NCBI RefSeq assembly: GCF_905115235.1
Contig: NC_051849.1
Location: forward strand, 190,839,786 to 190,903,785
Direction of reading: 5' to 3'
Source of the DNA: Hermetia illucens
Lineage: Eukaryota > Arthropoda > Insecta > Diptera > Stratiomyidae
Length of the DNA stretch: 64,000 nt
Positions 11,551 to 22,400 of this stretch are shown here, piece after piece. How positions within the stretch are numbered: the stretch's first letter is position 1; each line of letters opens with the position of its first letter. Made by a program: the position numbers and the translations under genes. Below the pieces are notes generated by a model. The model saw nothing but the letters and a program-made list of their open reading frames with translations, had not been told where the DNA came from and ran no database searches.

Positions 11551-12574
11551 GGACCACTAGGGTCCAAGTGTTCAGAGGTTTTACCTCTCCCCCAACTCAT
11601 ACACATACACTTCCGGATGGTCTTTTTGATGACTTGGCTTATGGTAAACTAATAAAACACTGGTCCTGTAGGGTAGGCCAAAGAATGTGTTGTCCTGGCC
11701 GGAACTGTCAGTCGTCTTTTATCTTTAAAACTTCGCTGTTTAGCGGAGGCTAGTGAACCAAAAAAGGGAGAGCAAGTTTGTCCCTTCGTCCGGTCCGTCG
11801 CATACGTCTAATAAAATAAAGCCAGTTTCCACTGCCAATAACAATCTGATATTCAAGCAAATTGCTATATTTGCTTGCATATTCCCCCAATGCGCTGCTT
11901 CACGGTGTGCGGCGATCAAGACCTTAGATCTTAGCCAAACAACGAGCTGACGGCAGTGGTGCAGCGTGAACCGAAAAACAAAAACTAACGCTTATATATT
12001 ACTATCCCAGCTAAATCAGTTGAAACCAATAGATCCCAAAACAATCCATAGGTAACCAGAGAATACTAAAAATCAATCCTATTGTTGACGTGACTAATCA
12101 GAAAGCCATCATCCAATCCTTCACCGAAAAATGCTTGGTTGAAAAGGTCTGGAAGCCTGAGCCACCATAATATCCTCTATCAGAAAGAGGACTAAGCTGC
12201 AATAAAGAGTTATTTCTTCGAGCAAGAGACGGCATTTTATAGTTGAGAACAGGGCTCACTGTTTTGTCCGTGGACCACAAACAGCAGGAGAAATTGTCAT
12301 TTCAAATGTTCCAATCCACCATCAAGTGGATAGCAGATTCAAGACTTCCTCAATTCCAAACAAAATTTAGATTAGCCTCAGCCGGCTTAGGCCTGAATCT
12401 TTACTAAGCGGTTTATTCTTCTGAATATAATTCATACCCAAGAAAACTGTGTACTGACGATTCAACCTCCAGCGCATTCTTCGAAATTTTATGGGAGAAA
12501 AATCATTGCCCATCTTCGACCGCCACGGTAATTACGGGAGGAAACTCCGCTCATAAGGTCTAAGAACAACACAA
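11551..12574. other. no gene recognised
   Basis: Only short open frames without recognisable domains are present. Some may be highly decayed transposon sequence, but no motif supports a family. Confidence 0.35.
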
Positions 12575-13035
12575 GGAAACTATAAAAACGTCACATATCG
12601 ACGCATAAATTCCGATTTTTTTTTAGGAAGAGCTTCAAACACTGGTCAGAATCGTCAATTCATTGTTGTTTTCGGTCGATCGTGAGCTCGCGCGGCACCC
12701 ACTTTAAACAGGGCTTTAACATACCCAAACGTTCATGCACGTTCCTTTGATATCTTTAGAGCCCCACCAATCTCAATCAAATTCACTTTGAGATCATCCA
12801 AAATTATTTTGTGGACTTTCTTGATGTTTTCTTCGATAAGAAACCTTTTCGGGGCGTCGACTGTGTCCTCGATACTCATTTCGCCTCATTTAAACTCAGC
12901 AAACCACCTCTCAATGGTTGATTTTCATGGTGCAAAGTCCAAATAATGCTTATCAAGCCAAACTTTGGCTTCAACAGTATGCATTTTCCCCCAAAAGCAA
13001 TGCTTTATTAACCCAGGAAATTCCTTTTTATCCAT
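12575..13035 (-). mobile_element. mariner transposase fragment (N-terminal half), broken
   Basis: The minus strand starting at the ATG at 13035 reads MDKKEFPGLIKHCFW, then HTVEAKVWLDKHY, KSTIERWFAEFK, GEMSIEDTVDAPKRF, ENIKKVHKIILDDLKVNLIEI and LKISKERA. This is the paired helix-turn-helix DNA-binding half of a mariner transposase. Later short pieces (a VTF block near 12590) correspond to the region before the first catalytic aspartate. In-frame stops and shifts occur, and the DDD catalytic region is missing. No terminal inverted repeats were found. It abuts a plus-strand RTE 3' end at 13068. Confidence 0.8.
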
Positions 13036-13067
13036 CTAACTAAAGTTGCTTCACTCGCTCAAATAGA

Positions 13068-13200
13068 GCGATGGCGTAAGCCAGGACACCAGACAGCTTT
13101 TAGTAATATGGACGACGCAAAACCTGGATGTCTAGAGTTTTCCATTCAGGCAGGCCTAAACCGGTCGGTTGCTGCGCTGTTGATGATGATGTTTGCCCAC
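13068..13200 (+). mobile_element. RTE-type LINE 3' end fragment
   Basis: GATGGCGTAAGCCAGGACAC through GCTGTTGATGATGATG is the reverse complement equivalent of the 3' tail at 15095-15245 (catcatcatcaacggcgcaac...gtcctagcctacgccatcg). It is a 5'-truncated copy ending in a (GATGAT)-type tail, opposite in direction to the copies at 14690-15682 and 18838-18957. Confidence 0.7.
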
Positions 13201-13302
13201 AAATCTTCTCATCATCATCGTTTAATAACGGCTACATAATACTCTTTGTTCACTGCCTGACATTTTGGCTGAAATTGACAACAATTTAGCCATAAACAGC
13301 AT

Positions 13303-13605
13303 AAATAATAATAATAATCCTTGGTGCAACAATCCATATTGGATCAGGGCCTTGAAGTGGGTTAGAGCACTTCATTCAAGACCGTAACGGTACACTACAG
13401 GATTGCAGAACCCTGCAGGAGGCAATGTGGTCAGTATTGCGCTCGCCCGAGATTATTACCCTGATTTGACTCAGGTACTCATTCACAGCTGAATCGACTG
13501 GTATCCAACGTCAAATCACGATACAAATCCCACTGCTACCAGCGAAATTTGAACCACGGCCTTCCGTACGACAGTCTTGCGATCCAACCACTTAGCTATC
13601 CGGAC
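13303..13605 (-). mobile_element. tRNA-derived SINE, full-length copy with target-site duplication
   Basis: On the minus strand the element begins GTCCGGATAGCTAAGTGGTT, containing a pol III A box (TAGCTAAGTGG). A B box (GGTTCAAATTT) follows at about 13550-13560. A body of about 230 bases follows, ending in an (ATT)n tail next to 13303. The 7-bp string ACAGCAT flanks both ends (13296-13302 and 13606-13612), as expected for a target-site duplication. Related copies: head plus body at 57923-58150 and head only at 28741-28813. No coding capacity; retroposition would depend on a LINE partner. Confidence 0.82.
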
Positions 13606-13779
13606 ACAGCATTCCTATTGCAAAACTTTGATTTAAACTTGCTACGTCAGGGTAGTGTCAGCTCTTCAGATCCTAAAGTTCACTTGCGATGTCGTCAGGT
13701 CTGTTGCTTTTCCCGGTTTTATTTCCTCGATTAGCTCTTCCATTTCTGTGGCGGTTGGCAGGTTATAATAATATCTGAT

Positions 13780-14665
13780 TACCGAAGATCCACATGGAAA
13801 AAGACAAGTTCCTTTGTAAAGAAATGGGATCTTCGGTCGAGGTGTACCCAGCCGTGGTTTGTTCCATCCTAACGTACGGTTCTATTGTGTGGTAATTGAG
13901 GTTGATCAAGAAATACAATAGAACTAAACTTAATAGGATCTAAGGAGCCGCTTGTGCAGATTCTACTGGGGCTCTACGGTCCTGCCGGGCAGATGCCGTT
14001 AATATACTTTTGCATCTCTTCCCCCTGGACTTCCACATTAAATACACTGCGGGGTGAAATGCTGTTAAACTAAGTGAATCCAGATGACGAAGCCCTACGA
14101 CCATAATTACATCATGGGCGAAGTACCTCGAAAACTTTTGCCTTTCCCAACGAATTACGTCAAGCGCAAACCAAACTTCATGATGAACTTCGCTACCAGC
14201 TTCCCAATCAAGACAAAAGGAACGACCGCTGCTAACTTCAAATAACGAAAGCCACCTTCCACCTGGGCCAAGTCAAAGAGGATCTGGCCCTCCTATAAGA
14301 AGACCCGACCGCAAGAGCTTTTAGAGGAATACGATGGTTTTCTGAGGGCACTGGCCTACAATGAACCATGCCACCAAACTTGGTGTGTCCTCTAATAAAG
14401 GCACTTTCATTGCGATTATCCAGCTATAACAAGACCCAGGCTGCGGACACTAGCAAAAAAAATTTTTGGGGACCTCAAAGAGATATCCTGTTGAAGGGTG
14501 GAAAAACATCTATACTTCGTAAAACCTACGTGCTGCCTCTGATTTTGCTCCACTTACCCTTCCCCCAACACTGACAGTCGTAGGAATTTGTAGCATAAAA
14601 ATGGCGCACCCCAGCGTTAATTGGGCTCAAGCGGACGGCCACTGATGCCTACCTACCTACCATAG
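13780..14665 (+). mobile_element. LINE with CCTACC tail, 3' fragment (copy 1)
   Basis: Translated pieces match the copy at 58490-60970: AVVCSILTYGSIVW near 13850-13900, and the region around 13955-14010 corresponding to ALQSCPADALNVHLHLL. The end TTAATTGGGCTCAAGCGGAC followed by GGCCACTGATGCCTACCTAC at 14610-14660 matches the 3' end of the copies at 33140-33178, 49834 (inverted) and 60935-60968. Many stops. Part of the middle (14240-14580) does not align well and may be a different insert. Confidence 0.72.
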
Positions 14666-14689
14666 TTCACCATTTTCATGAATAGAATG

Positions 14690-15094
14690 AATAAGACTTT
14701 TTCGCCAATCTTCCAGCATATTTTCATCAGACCAAACAGTGCATAGGTGATGAAACAGATGCCTTTACGGCTTCTGCTCCTTCGATGTATCCGGCCTAGG
14801 CTTGCGTTAACAAGAAACCCCAGATATCATTCCGATTTTGCATCGAAGTCGACCCATGCGATATCCATAAAGCCTGACTGGGGTCCTAGCCTACACCATC
14901 GCTTTACCTGAGGCAGCGTCTGTCTCGTCTTCTCTTTCTACCATAGATATTGCCCTTTCCGGGCAGGATCATCCTCATCAATACGGGTTAAGTGATCCGC
15001 CCACCCCAACCTGTTGAATCGGATTTTATCCACAACCAGACGGTCGTAGTATCGGTCGTAAATTTCATCGTTATAAAGGCTAAAAAATCGTCCA
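14690..15094 (-). mobile_element. RTE-type LINE 3' end fragment (second of a stacked series)
   Basis: The segment 14780-15085 (GTATCCGGCCTAGGCTTGCG ... TAAGTGATCCGCCCACCCCA ... GGTCGTAAATTTCATCG) aligns with 15130-15420 in the neighbouring copy. Both are in the minus orientation and encode the C-terminal RT segment (LRWAGHLI-type) and 3' UTR. It is 5'-truncated and degenerate. It lies head-to-tail with the next copy. Confidence 0.7.
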
Positions 15095-15682
15095 TCCTTA
15101 TCATCATCATCAACGGCGCAACAACCAGTATCCGGTCTAGGCCTGCCTTAATAAGGAACTTCAGACATCCCGGTTTTGCGCCGAGGTCCACCAATTCGAT
15201 ATCCCCAAAAGCTGTCTGGCGTCCTAGCCTACGCCATCGCTCCATCTTAGACAAGGTCTGCCTCGCCTTCTTTTTCTACCTTAGATATTGCCCTTATAGA
15301 CTTTCCGGGTGGGATCATTCTCATCAATACGGATTAAGTGACCCGCCCACCGCAACCTATTGAGCCGGATTTTATTCACAACCGGACGGTCATGGTATCG
15401 CTCATAGATTTCGTCATTGTGTAGGCTACGGAATCGTCCACCCTCATGTAGGGGGCCAAAAATTCTTCTGACGATTCTTCTCTCGAACGCGGCCAAGAGT
15501 TCGTAATTCTTCTTGCTAAGAACCCAAGTCTCCCACGAATACATGAGGACTGGCAAGATCATTGCCTTGTACAGTAAGAGCTTTGACCCTATGGTGAGAC
15601 GTTTCGAGCGGAACAGTTTTTGTAATCTGAAATAAGCTCTGTGGGCTGCCAACAGCCGTGTGCGAATTTCATCGTCGTAGCT
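15095..15682 (-). mobile_element. RTE-type LINE, RT C-terminal part and 3' UTR
   Basis: The minus strand encodes SYDDEIRTRL at the right edge, then AHRAYFRLQKLFRSKRLT, LLLYKAMILPVLMYSWETW, LLAAFERRIVRRIFGPLHEG and RLNRLRWAGHLIRIDENDP, ending near 15281. This is the thumb and C-terminus typical of RTE-like LINE reverse transcriptases. A 3' UTR with a (CATCAT)n terminus follows to 15095. The catalytic palm is absent (5' deletion). Confidence 0.82.
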
Positions 15683-15893
15683 GTTATCGGTTTCGCTATC
15701 ATTGTCTCAGACGACCTTTTGGTCGCTTACCAGCAACTTCGATGTTCGGACCAGTCTTGGCAAATGAATTCTCGTTAGCGCGAATTACGGGACCATACCA
15801 TCGAAAACGCCTCTCTCGTAGTTTTTCCACGATCGGTGCAACCCCATATCGATCGTGGATATCCTCACTTTGGATGTGATCAAAACATGTCAT
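15683..15893 (-). mobile_element. fragment of a second RTE-like LINE C-terminus
   Basis: The minus strand encodes FDHIQSEDIHDRYGVAPIVE, then KLRERRFRWYGPVIRANENS and IEVAGKRPKGR. This C-terminal block differs from the adjacent LRWAGHLIRIDEN block and matches the longer remnant at 47440-47990 (RHEDIRDGYG-type sequence). It is spliced into the mosaic between RT and endonuclease pieces. Confidence 0.7.
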
Positions 15894-15899
15894 CTTTAC

Positions 15900-18310
15900 T
15901 TTTTTTATGTGTGAAGTCGCTTCTCCACTCGACGAAGATCGTAATAGGTCTCTATGCGTGCTGGCGTTCTTTGAGAGTGCAGCATTTCCCGATAAGCACC
16001 ATTCTTCCGTTCCGTTGCAAGTGAAGAATGAACAGTTTCGACTTTTTTTGCAAATTGTGCCGAGTAAGTTTGCGGCCCTAACAATGATAACATTCCTCGG
16101 GTCAGATCATATGTCGATGTCTTATCTCCAAGCATCCATCGCCCTTCATAGGCGTTACGGGGTACTCAGTTATGAATGACTTCAGTGTTCATTCTTTCCT
16201 GATTGTCAGAAGGAATTAGAGGTGGTATTATTATTCAATCTCGGAGCACCATACCAACCAGATGGTGGTTCGAGTCTATATTGGTTCCCTATATGTTCTG
16301 ACATTCATCAAGGCTAACAAGTGGCGGCGTTCGATTAGAACGTAATCAATTTGGTTGAAAGTGGTCCTGTCTGGAGAGGCCCATGTATGTTTGTTGACCG
16401 CTTTCCGCGCAAACCAAGTACTTCCATTAATCATTTCCGGCGGCATTGCTAGCTGGATAGTCTGCAGTCCGTTGTCATTAATAGTTTTATGTAAGCTATG
16501 GAAGCCGCTTGTATACGTGTTCCGTCCCTACTTGGGTGTTAAAATCTGCAAGTGTGATTTTGATATCATACCTGGAACGGGTTTCGAGGGTTCGTTTTAC
16601 CACTTCGTAGGAGGAATCCTTCTCACAACTCCCCTGAAGGAGCGTGAACGTTAATAAGTCTTATATTTCGGAACTTGTCTCACAAACGCAAAGTGCATAG
16701 CCGTTCGCTTATGTTTTCAAAGCCGATAACAGCAGCTTTCATTTATTGCATGACTAGGAACCCTACTCCAACCATGTGCTTACCGGATGGCCACTATAAT
16801 AAATGGCTATGTGGCGTAGTGGCTCTTCTCCATGAAGCCAATCCCTGTCCAGCGTATCTCTTGCAACGCTGTCATACAAGGTGTCTCAAAAGAAATTTTA
16901 TATTTAGTGGATCGATTAAAAAAAAAGTAAGCCGTATATAGAAATGTGTGTGAAATATGTTTATTAATTATTAAAATGCACTTTTTAGGGATTTATTTCT
17001 TAAAAATAATATCTTCTAAGTGTAAACCCTCGAGTTCTCGGCACTCATTTAATCGAACAGTAAAATTACTTATTACGTCTCGGCAGGTGGACTCAGGGAT
17101 GGCTGACATTTCGTGGCGAATATTTTCTTTCAAATGCGCCAGTGACGTAGATTTATTGGCGTAAGCTTTAGATTTAAGATAACCCCATAGGAAAAACTCC
17201 ATAGGAGTTAAATCTGGACTGCGTGGAGGCCAATTTATATCACCTCTCCGGGATCAATTTGCCTGAGAAAATTTCACGATTACGTGGCAAAGACATATTG
17301 GATGTTTGTGAAGTTGCTCCGTCCTGTTGAAACCATGTTCTTTCACATAACGCTCTGAATTCACTGTAACTGCACGCCCCCTTTCATTTTCAAAAAAGTA
17401 AGGGCCGGTAATTCCCCGCGCCGATATCCCAGCCCATACGGTCACTTTAGGCGAATATAGGTGTTTCTGCTGTTTGCGTTTCGGATTCGTTGCACTCCAG
17501 TAGCGGCAGTTCTGCTTATTTAGGTGGCCATTAAGATGAAAACAAAATGTTGGTAAACGTTGAAAATCGCTCAATCACCTGATTTACGAAATTAAGCCTC
17601 TGACCGGCATCTTGGGGCTTTAATTCTTGCACCAATTGAATTTTGTAGGGGTGCGGCTTTAGGTCTTTGTGCATAATGCGATGTAATGATGATCTATGCA
17701 CATTTAAAGCACTTCCGCACTTCCGAATTGAAAGATTCGGGTCGTCACGAACAGACTAATTAACATTCTCCACGTTTTCTACCGTTCTTGATGACCTAGG
17801 TCGCCCGGATTTTGATTTATCCAGCGTTGTACCAGTCTCTTCAAACTTTTCAACCCAATGTCGAATGAGAGGAATGCTTGGCGCAACATTTAAATGGCGA
17901 AAACCTCGAATACTGCAGAATTTTCTACGCGCTAAAGTTGCCAAATCGCCGTTTTTGTAAAACTCTAGCACGCACAACGCGCAGTCTGCTCCCGAGAAAC
18001 GCTCCATAGCGACTGAATTCCCCAGAGCCAGGCTACCGATTGACATAACTCCCGCGCCTCTCGGATACGTTGCGTTCACGCAGTAAGCTAAATAAATATA
18101 AAATTTATTTTGAGACACCTTGTGTTAGCCCTATGTTGGGACACGGTAGCGGCCAGCTGCTTAGCAGCTCTTTTTCAGTATAGGGAGCGTACCTTCCATG
18201 AGAAAATGTTGAAATCGTTAGTCCGTTCTCGTTGCCGAGTCGTCGTTGTGTATTCAATCCAGTCCGAAGCTCCTTTCGTAGCTCCATACTTTTGGTTTTC
18301 TGCGTAAGGT
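15900..18310 (-). mobile_element. RTE-type LINE endonuclease region, interrupted by a nested mariner-type transposon
   Basis: The minus strand carries decayed endonuclease sequence on both sides of the transposon at 16877-18122. To the right, at 18123-18240, is the beginning (a VRSLYTEK-type block). To the left are RDTLDRDWLHGEEP and IYYSGHPVSTWLE near 16860-16760, ITLADFNTQVGTE near 16560-16520, and WFARKAVNKHTWASPDRTTF then NQIDYVLIERRHLL near 16420-16310. RT N-terminal linker sequence follows to about 15905. The DFN and NQIDYVLIERR blocks are characteristic of RTE-like endonucleases. Stops and shifts are frequent and the catalytic RT is deleted. Confidence 0.75.
16877..18122 (-). mobile_element. 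Tc1/mariner-superfamily transposon, full length, 31-bp TIRs, inactive
   Basis: Terminal inverted repeats begin CAAGGTGTCTCAAAA at both ends and extend about 30 bp with one mismatch. A TA precedes the left end; the right flank has TG instead of TA. Minus-strand transposase pieces: an N-terminal helix-turn-helix (FSGADCALCVLEFYKNGD ... WVEKFEETGTTLDKSKSGRP) at about 18010-17790. Next come HLNGHLNKQNCRYWSATNP and SPKVTVWAGISARGITGPYF at about 17550-17390. FQQDGATSQTSN is near 17320, and NWPPRSPDLTPMEFFLWGY and AIPESTCRDVISNF lie near 17240-17060. The two later catalytic aspartates are visible; the first (an FSDEAHF-type block) reads LPTFCF and is lost. Several frame shifts and stops are present, so it is non-autonomous at best. 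It interrupts an RTE LINE endonuclease. Confidence 0.9.
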
Positions 18311-18837
18311 TGCTAGCCCTAACTAATCCTCAACTTGGAGAACCAGTTGGTACGATTTGTCCCACTTTTAGGAGCCGGAGACTCGCTTTCATCCCTTTCC
18401 GTTCATACTTTTTCATTGAGAAATTTCCCCCAGCGATCACCAAGTGGAGGTGGAGGCAGGGTTTGGTAGTCGAGCTGTTGGTGCTGGTTCAGCAGGCGTT
18501 CTTCAGCTTTTATGCTCCATTATGTGTACCAATCCACGTTTCGCCCTGGAACCTACACTACCTTGGAGCTCAAAATTCACTGCCTAAAAATTTCATTTAC
18601 TTGAAAAGGGAGCGTATGTTCATTATTCCGTTACTGAAGTCTTAGTTTTATTTTCGATTCGATACGGGATCTATTTCGAGTACCAAGACTTTATTATTCT
18701 GTGAGCAGACTGTCAGCCTGTTGGATAATCTTCAGCCACGTGGATCAGTCGACTCATCTCTGTTTTACGGTGCGAAAAGCTAGGCATTCGTCCTCCCTCT
18801 TCATAATGCATTATCTTAGGGTTATCAACGTGGAGAT
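18311..18837. other. decayed sequence upstream of the RTE endonuclease, unassigned
   Basis: This may be the 5' part (5' UTR or ORF1) of the RTE LINE, which reads leftwards, but no motif supports that. The open frame at 18232-18645 (+) has no recognised domain. Confidence 0.3.
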
Positions 18838-18957
18838 GAGATCATCATCAACGGCGAAACAACTGGTATCTGCTCTAGGCCTGCCTTAATAGGGAACTCC
18901 AGACATCCTGGTTTTGCGCCGCGGTCCACCAATTCGATATCCCTAAAAGCTATTTTA
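18838..18957 (-). mobile_element. RTE-type LINE 3' end fragment
   Basis: ATCATCATCAACGGCGAAAC through ATTCGATATCCCTAAAAGCT is a short copy of the same tail as 15095-15225, minus orientation and strongly 5'-truncated. Confidence 0.75.
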
Positions 18958-19486
18958 CTCAAGTATTTATTGAGGATAGCAGTCCCGAATTTATAAACAA
19001 TACTGAAACACATACTCCCCTCAACCGCTAATTCCAAAATTAAGGTATATGTTAATCTAAAATCTAAAAATAAATATATGTGATTGTAATAATTAATTAT
19101 AGAGCTCTTAAAACTCGTCATAATATAGCGATGGTTGTACAAGTGCCTTTTCATTTACATTTTCCAAATATTTTGCTCCTAAGAATTTCCTTGTAGCAGA
19201 ATAATTCTGGATTTACAAACTACTAAAAGAAAATTTTCTCCTTTTAAATTGATAAAGAAATGTAAGATTTATTAATAACGACATAAAATGTAACGGCTGG
19301 CGGCCGCTACATATTCTCTCTATGGAGCTGACTGCCATCTTTATCTCACAATTGCTACTAACGGCCTGCAAGTGTTATCGACCACGGGTATCACCTGTCA
19401 TACCTAAACATTCTTTCGCACTATTTTCGGTATCGAGACGCAGTCACATATTTATATTATCTTTGATCTGTGAAACCAGGTGCAAA
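18958..19486. promoter_or_regulatory. 5' flank of sds22; promoter expected, no clear element
   Basis: AT-rich intergenic DNA upstream of the sds22 start. Transcription of the gene must begin here, but no convincing TATA box or initiator could be singled out. A run of purine/pyrimidine-balanced sequence near 19290-19330 (GGCGGCCGC) is the most GC-rich part. Confidence 0.3.
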
Positions 19487-22400
19487 ATGAGCGACAAAAA
19501 CGGTAGGTATGGCCGAAAAATAAGACACTTCACCTTCGCGTAATAGTTCGTGTTCAAATTTCAGGCAGCAATGCACCGCCCGGCGAAGAAACACAGAATG
19601 CACCCGCGCCAGATTCGGTGAGTGAACAGAACGGCGAAAGGCACGAAACCCATGACGGGCCTACCCTCGAAAGCCTTGTTGACATTGTAGCAATTGATCC
19701 TGAGTGCTACGAGCTCGATCTCAACCACCACAGAGTCGGGAAAATCGAAAATCTAGAGCCGCTCGTTAACGTTGAAAGGTGAGTGTCCCACTTGAAGGCC
19801 CGCTCCAGTGCGCGTGTAACATGTCTAATCCTTTTCTGCCTTCCTTTCGCAGGCTGTACTTCCGATGGAACCTTATCAAGAAAATCGAGAACCTGGACAC
19901 CCTCACAACGCTCCGCGAGCTCGAATTCTACGACAACCAGATCACAAAAATCGAGAATTTGGACCGCTTGGTCAACCTTGAGTGAGTCACGTTCCAAGCC
20001 GCCTTGGCCGTCATTGTTATATCTTGAAAACATCCCCCGATTGGAAATTGTTTATTGTTCTCATGTTGTCTTTTCGGTTCCCTTCCGTCCCGCAGAATCT
20101 TGGACTTGAGCTTCAATCGGCTGACGAAAATCGAGAACCTCGATGCCCTGGTGAAAATGGAGCGGCTCTTCCTGTGTGCCAATAAGATATCGCAGATCGA
20201 GAATTTGGATTCGCTGACGAACCTGACGATGCTCGAACTCGGAGACAACAAATTGCGGGTACGTAGCAATTGTTTGCATTCGGTGTTTGCTGATAGCTGA
20301 AGGCATTACATAAGCAAATAGTTCGTGGTCGATAAGCGGCTCGTTCGCTAATGAATGCGGTGCCGGTCGAGATAGTATCTTATGCTGGGTGCCTGGCTAC
20401 AATTCAATTAATGATGTGCATCCGAAATTGGTCTCTTAATTCGAGGTCATGTGCACGGTATCGGTTTAGACGCTGGATTGAGTGCATTTGATAAAAACGA
20501 ATTAGCGGACGCCCTCGCTTGATCGAATCAGACGGGCAGATAATAACGGCTTTGATTGCATTAAAGTCCCTTGGAATACACAGAAAATCTAAAAGGAAGT
20601 TCCATGATTAGTAGGTTTGTCCAAACAAGTCGACCTTTGGTTTCCGGCAAATTTTAATTTTCTGTTGAATATTTCTTCATTCGATTATTCAACACGACCA
20701 TATTTTCTTAGGATATTATTTTTTTGTTGGAAATCACGTAATTGTAAACAAACATTGTGAAATTGTGCAAAGAACTAGATTTCATGAATGCGATTTTACG
20801 TTAGTCATACGCAGTAGCGTCATTCGAATCGCAGCTGAAGCTCACATATTCACTGATGATGACAGTATTTTTCGAAGTACTGGAAATTAATTGCCTTAAA
20901 GATAGCAAACATTAGCATTGGACTGGCAACCAATTAATTGCGGATTTTTCGGATCTCTGCAACGTCTTCCGGAGGGCACCCAGGCGGTCCTCGCGTGCGT
21001 CTCCGGTTCTTTGGAGGCACTGGTGGCTGCGGCTGACAAGGTGCATGAGGTGCACGCGCGTCCCATGGTAACGGCCAATTGTGGCCAGTATGGCTGAGAT
21101 GAGGGCGACGCTGGACGCTCAGCGTTTGGGAGGCAGGTCGCGAGGTCGCTCGCGGTCTACTGCTCGAAAAGGGCGTTCGGGTAGCAGGTCGTCAGGATAA
21201 CCTACGGACCGCCTACCGCAAAAATCTAGATCCGCGAGGGGTCCTGGCGACGGCCAGCCAGAACGCAGCGCCACATCGCCTAACAATTTATAACCCTCTC
21301 AACAGGCGCAGTTATCTTGTAGATACTGGTGCGGAGGTTTCCCTCAATCTTTGAAACCTACGGCGGCAAATTCCTCACGTATTAACACCTACTGATACAG
21401 GCAAGCGGACGTGAGTCTTGACTTGCGTAAGACGTTCCCGTAACGATTCATCCTGGCGGATGTCAGCTTCCAAATTTTAGGCGCCGACTTCTTGTGTTAC
21501 TATGGGTTGCTGGTGGACTTGCAGAACAGGTCCCTTATAGACTCCACAACTAACCTTAATACGTCAGGCAGAATTTCATCTCTTCGCAACAACAATCTTT
21601 CCGTACTTTTGGAAGACATTACTGACTCTCGTGTTCGGGCACTCCTCTAAATATTCAGCCAGATTACTACCGAATGTAGTCTCTCTAGACCAGTGAAGCA
21701 CAATGTGCAGCACCACATTAACACTACTGGTTCCCTTATCTTCTCAAAGGTGCGTCCCCTACCACCCCAGAAGCTGGCTATTGCACGGGAAGAGTTTGAA
21801 CAACTTATGCAACAAGGTATCTGTAGATCTTCGGACAGCTCTTGGTCTTCCCACTCCATATGGTCCCTAAGCCAAATGGCGAATGGCGCCCCTGTGGGGA
21901 TTATAGAAGGCTAAAGGCACAGACTGTTCCTGACCGATATCCGATCCCACTCGTCCACGACTTTGCGCATCATCTCGCAACCAAGGCGTATCATCAAATC
22001 CCTGTAGCTCCAGAAGACATTCCAAAGACGGCAATAGGCACACCGTTTGGACTCTTCGAGTTCAGGCGGATGACTTTCGGGTTGTGCAATGCGGTGCAAA
22101 CCTTTCAAAGATTCATTCACTCGGTCCTGCGAAACCTCGACTTCTGTTTTGTATATTTGGATGATGTTTTGGTCGCTTCTTCCTCAGAGTTTGAGCACTT
22201 AGCCCATCTCGAGTGCATTTTTCAACGTCTCCTTGAGGCCGGTTTAGTCCTAAACGTTGATAAATGCAAGTTTCTTCAAACACAGGTGAGATTCCTCGGC
22301 CACTTAATTTCCCCCGACGAGATACAGCCCGACTCAGACAAGGTGCAAGCAATTACAAGCTTTCCGCATCCGAAACTGTGAAGGATTTGGGGAGGTTCTT

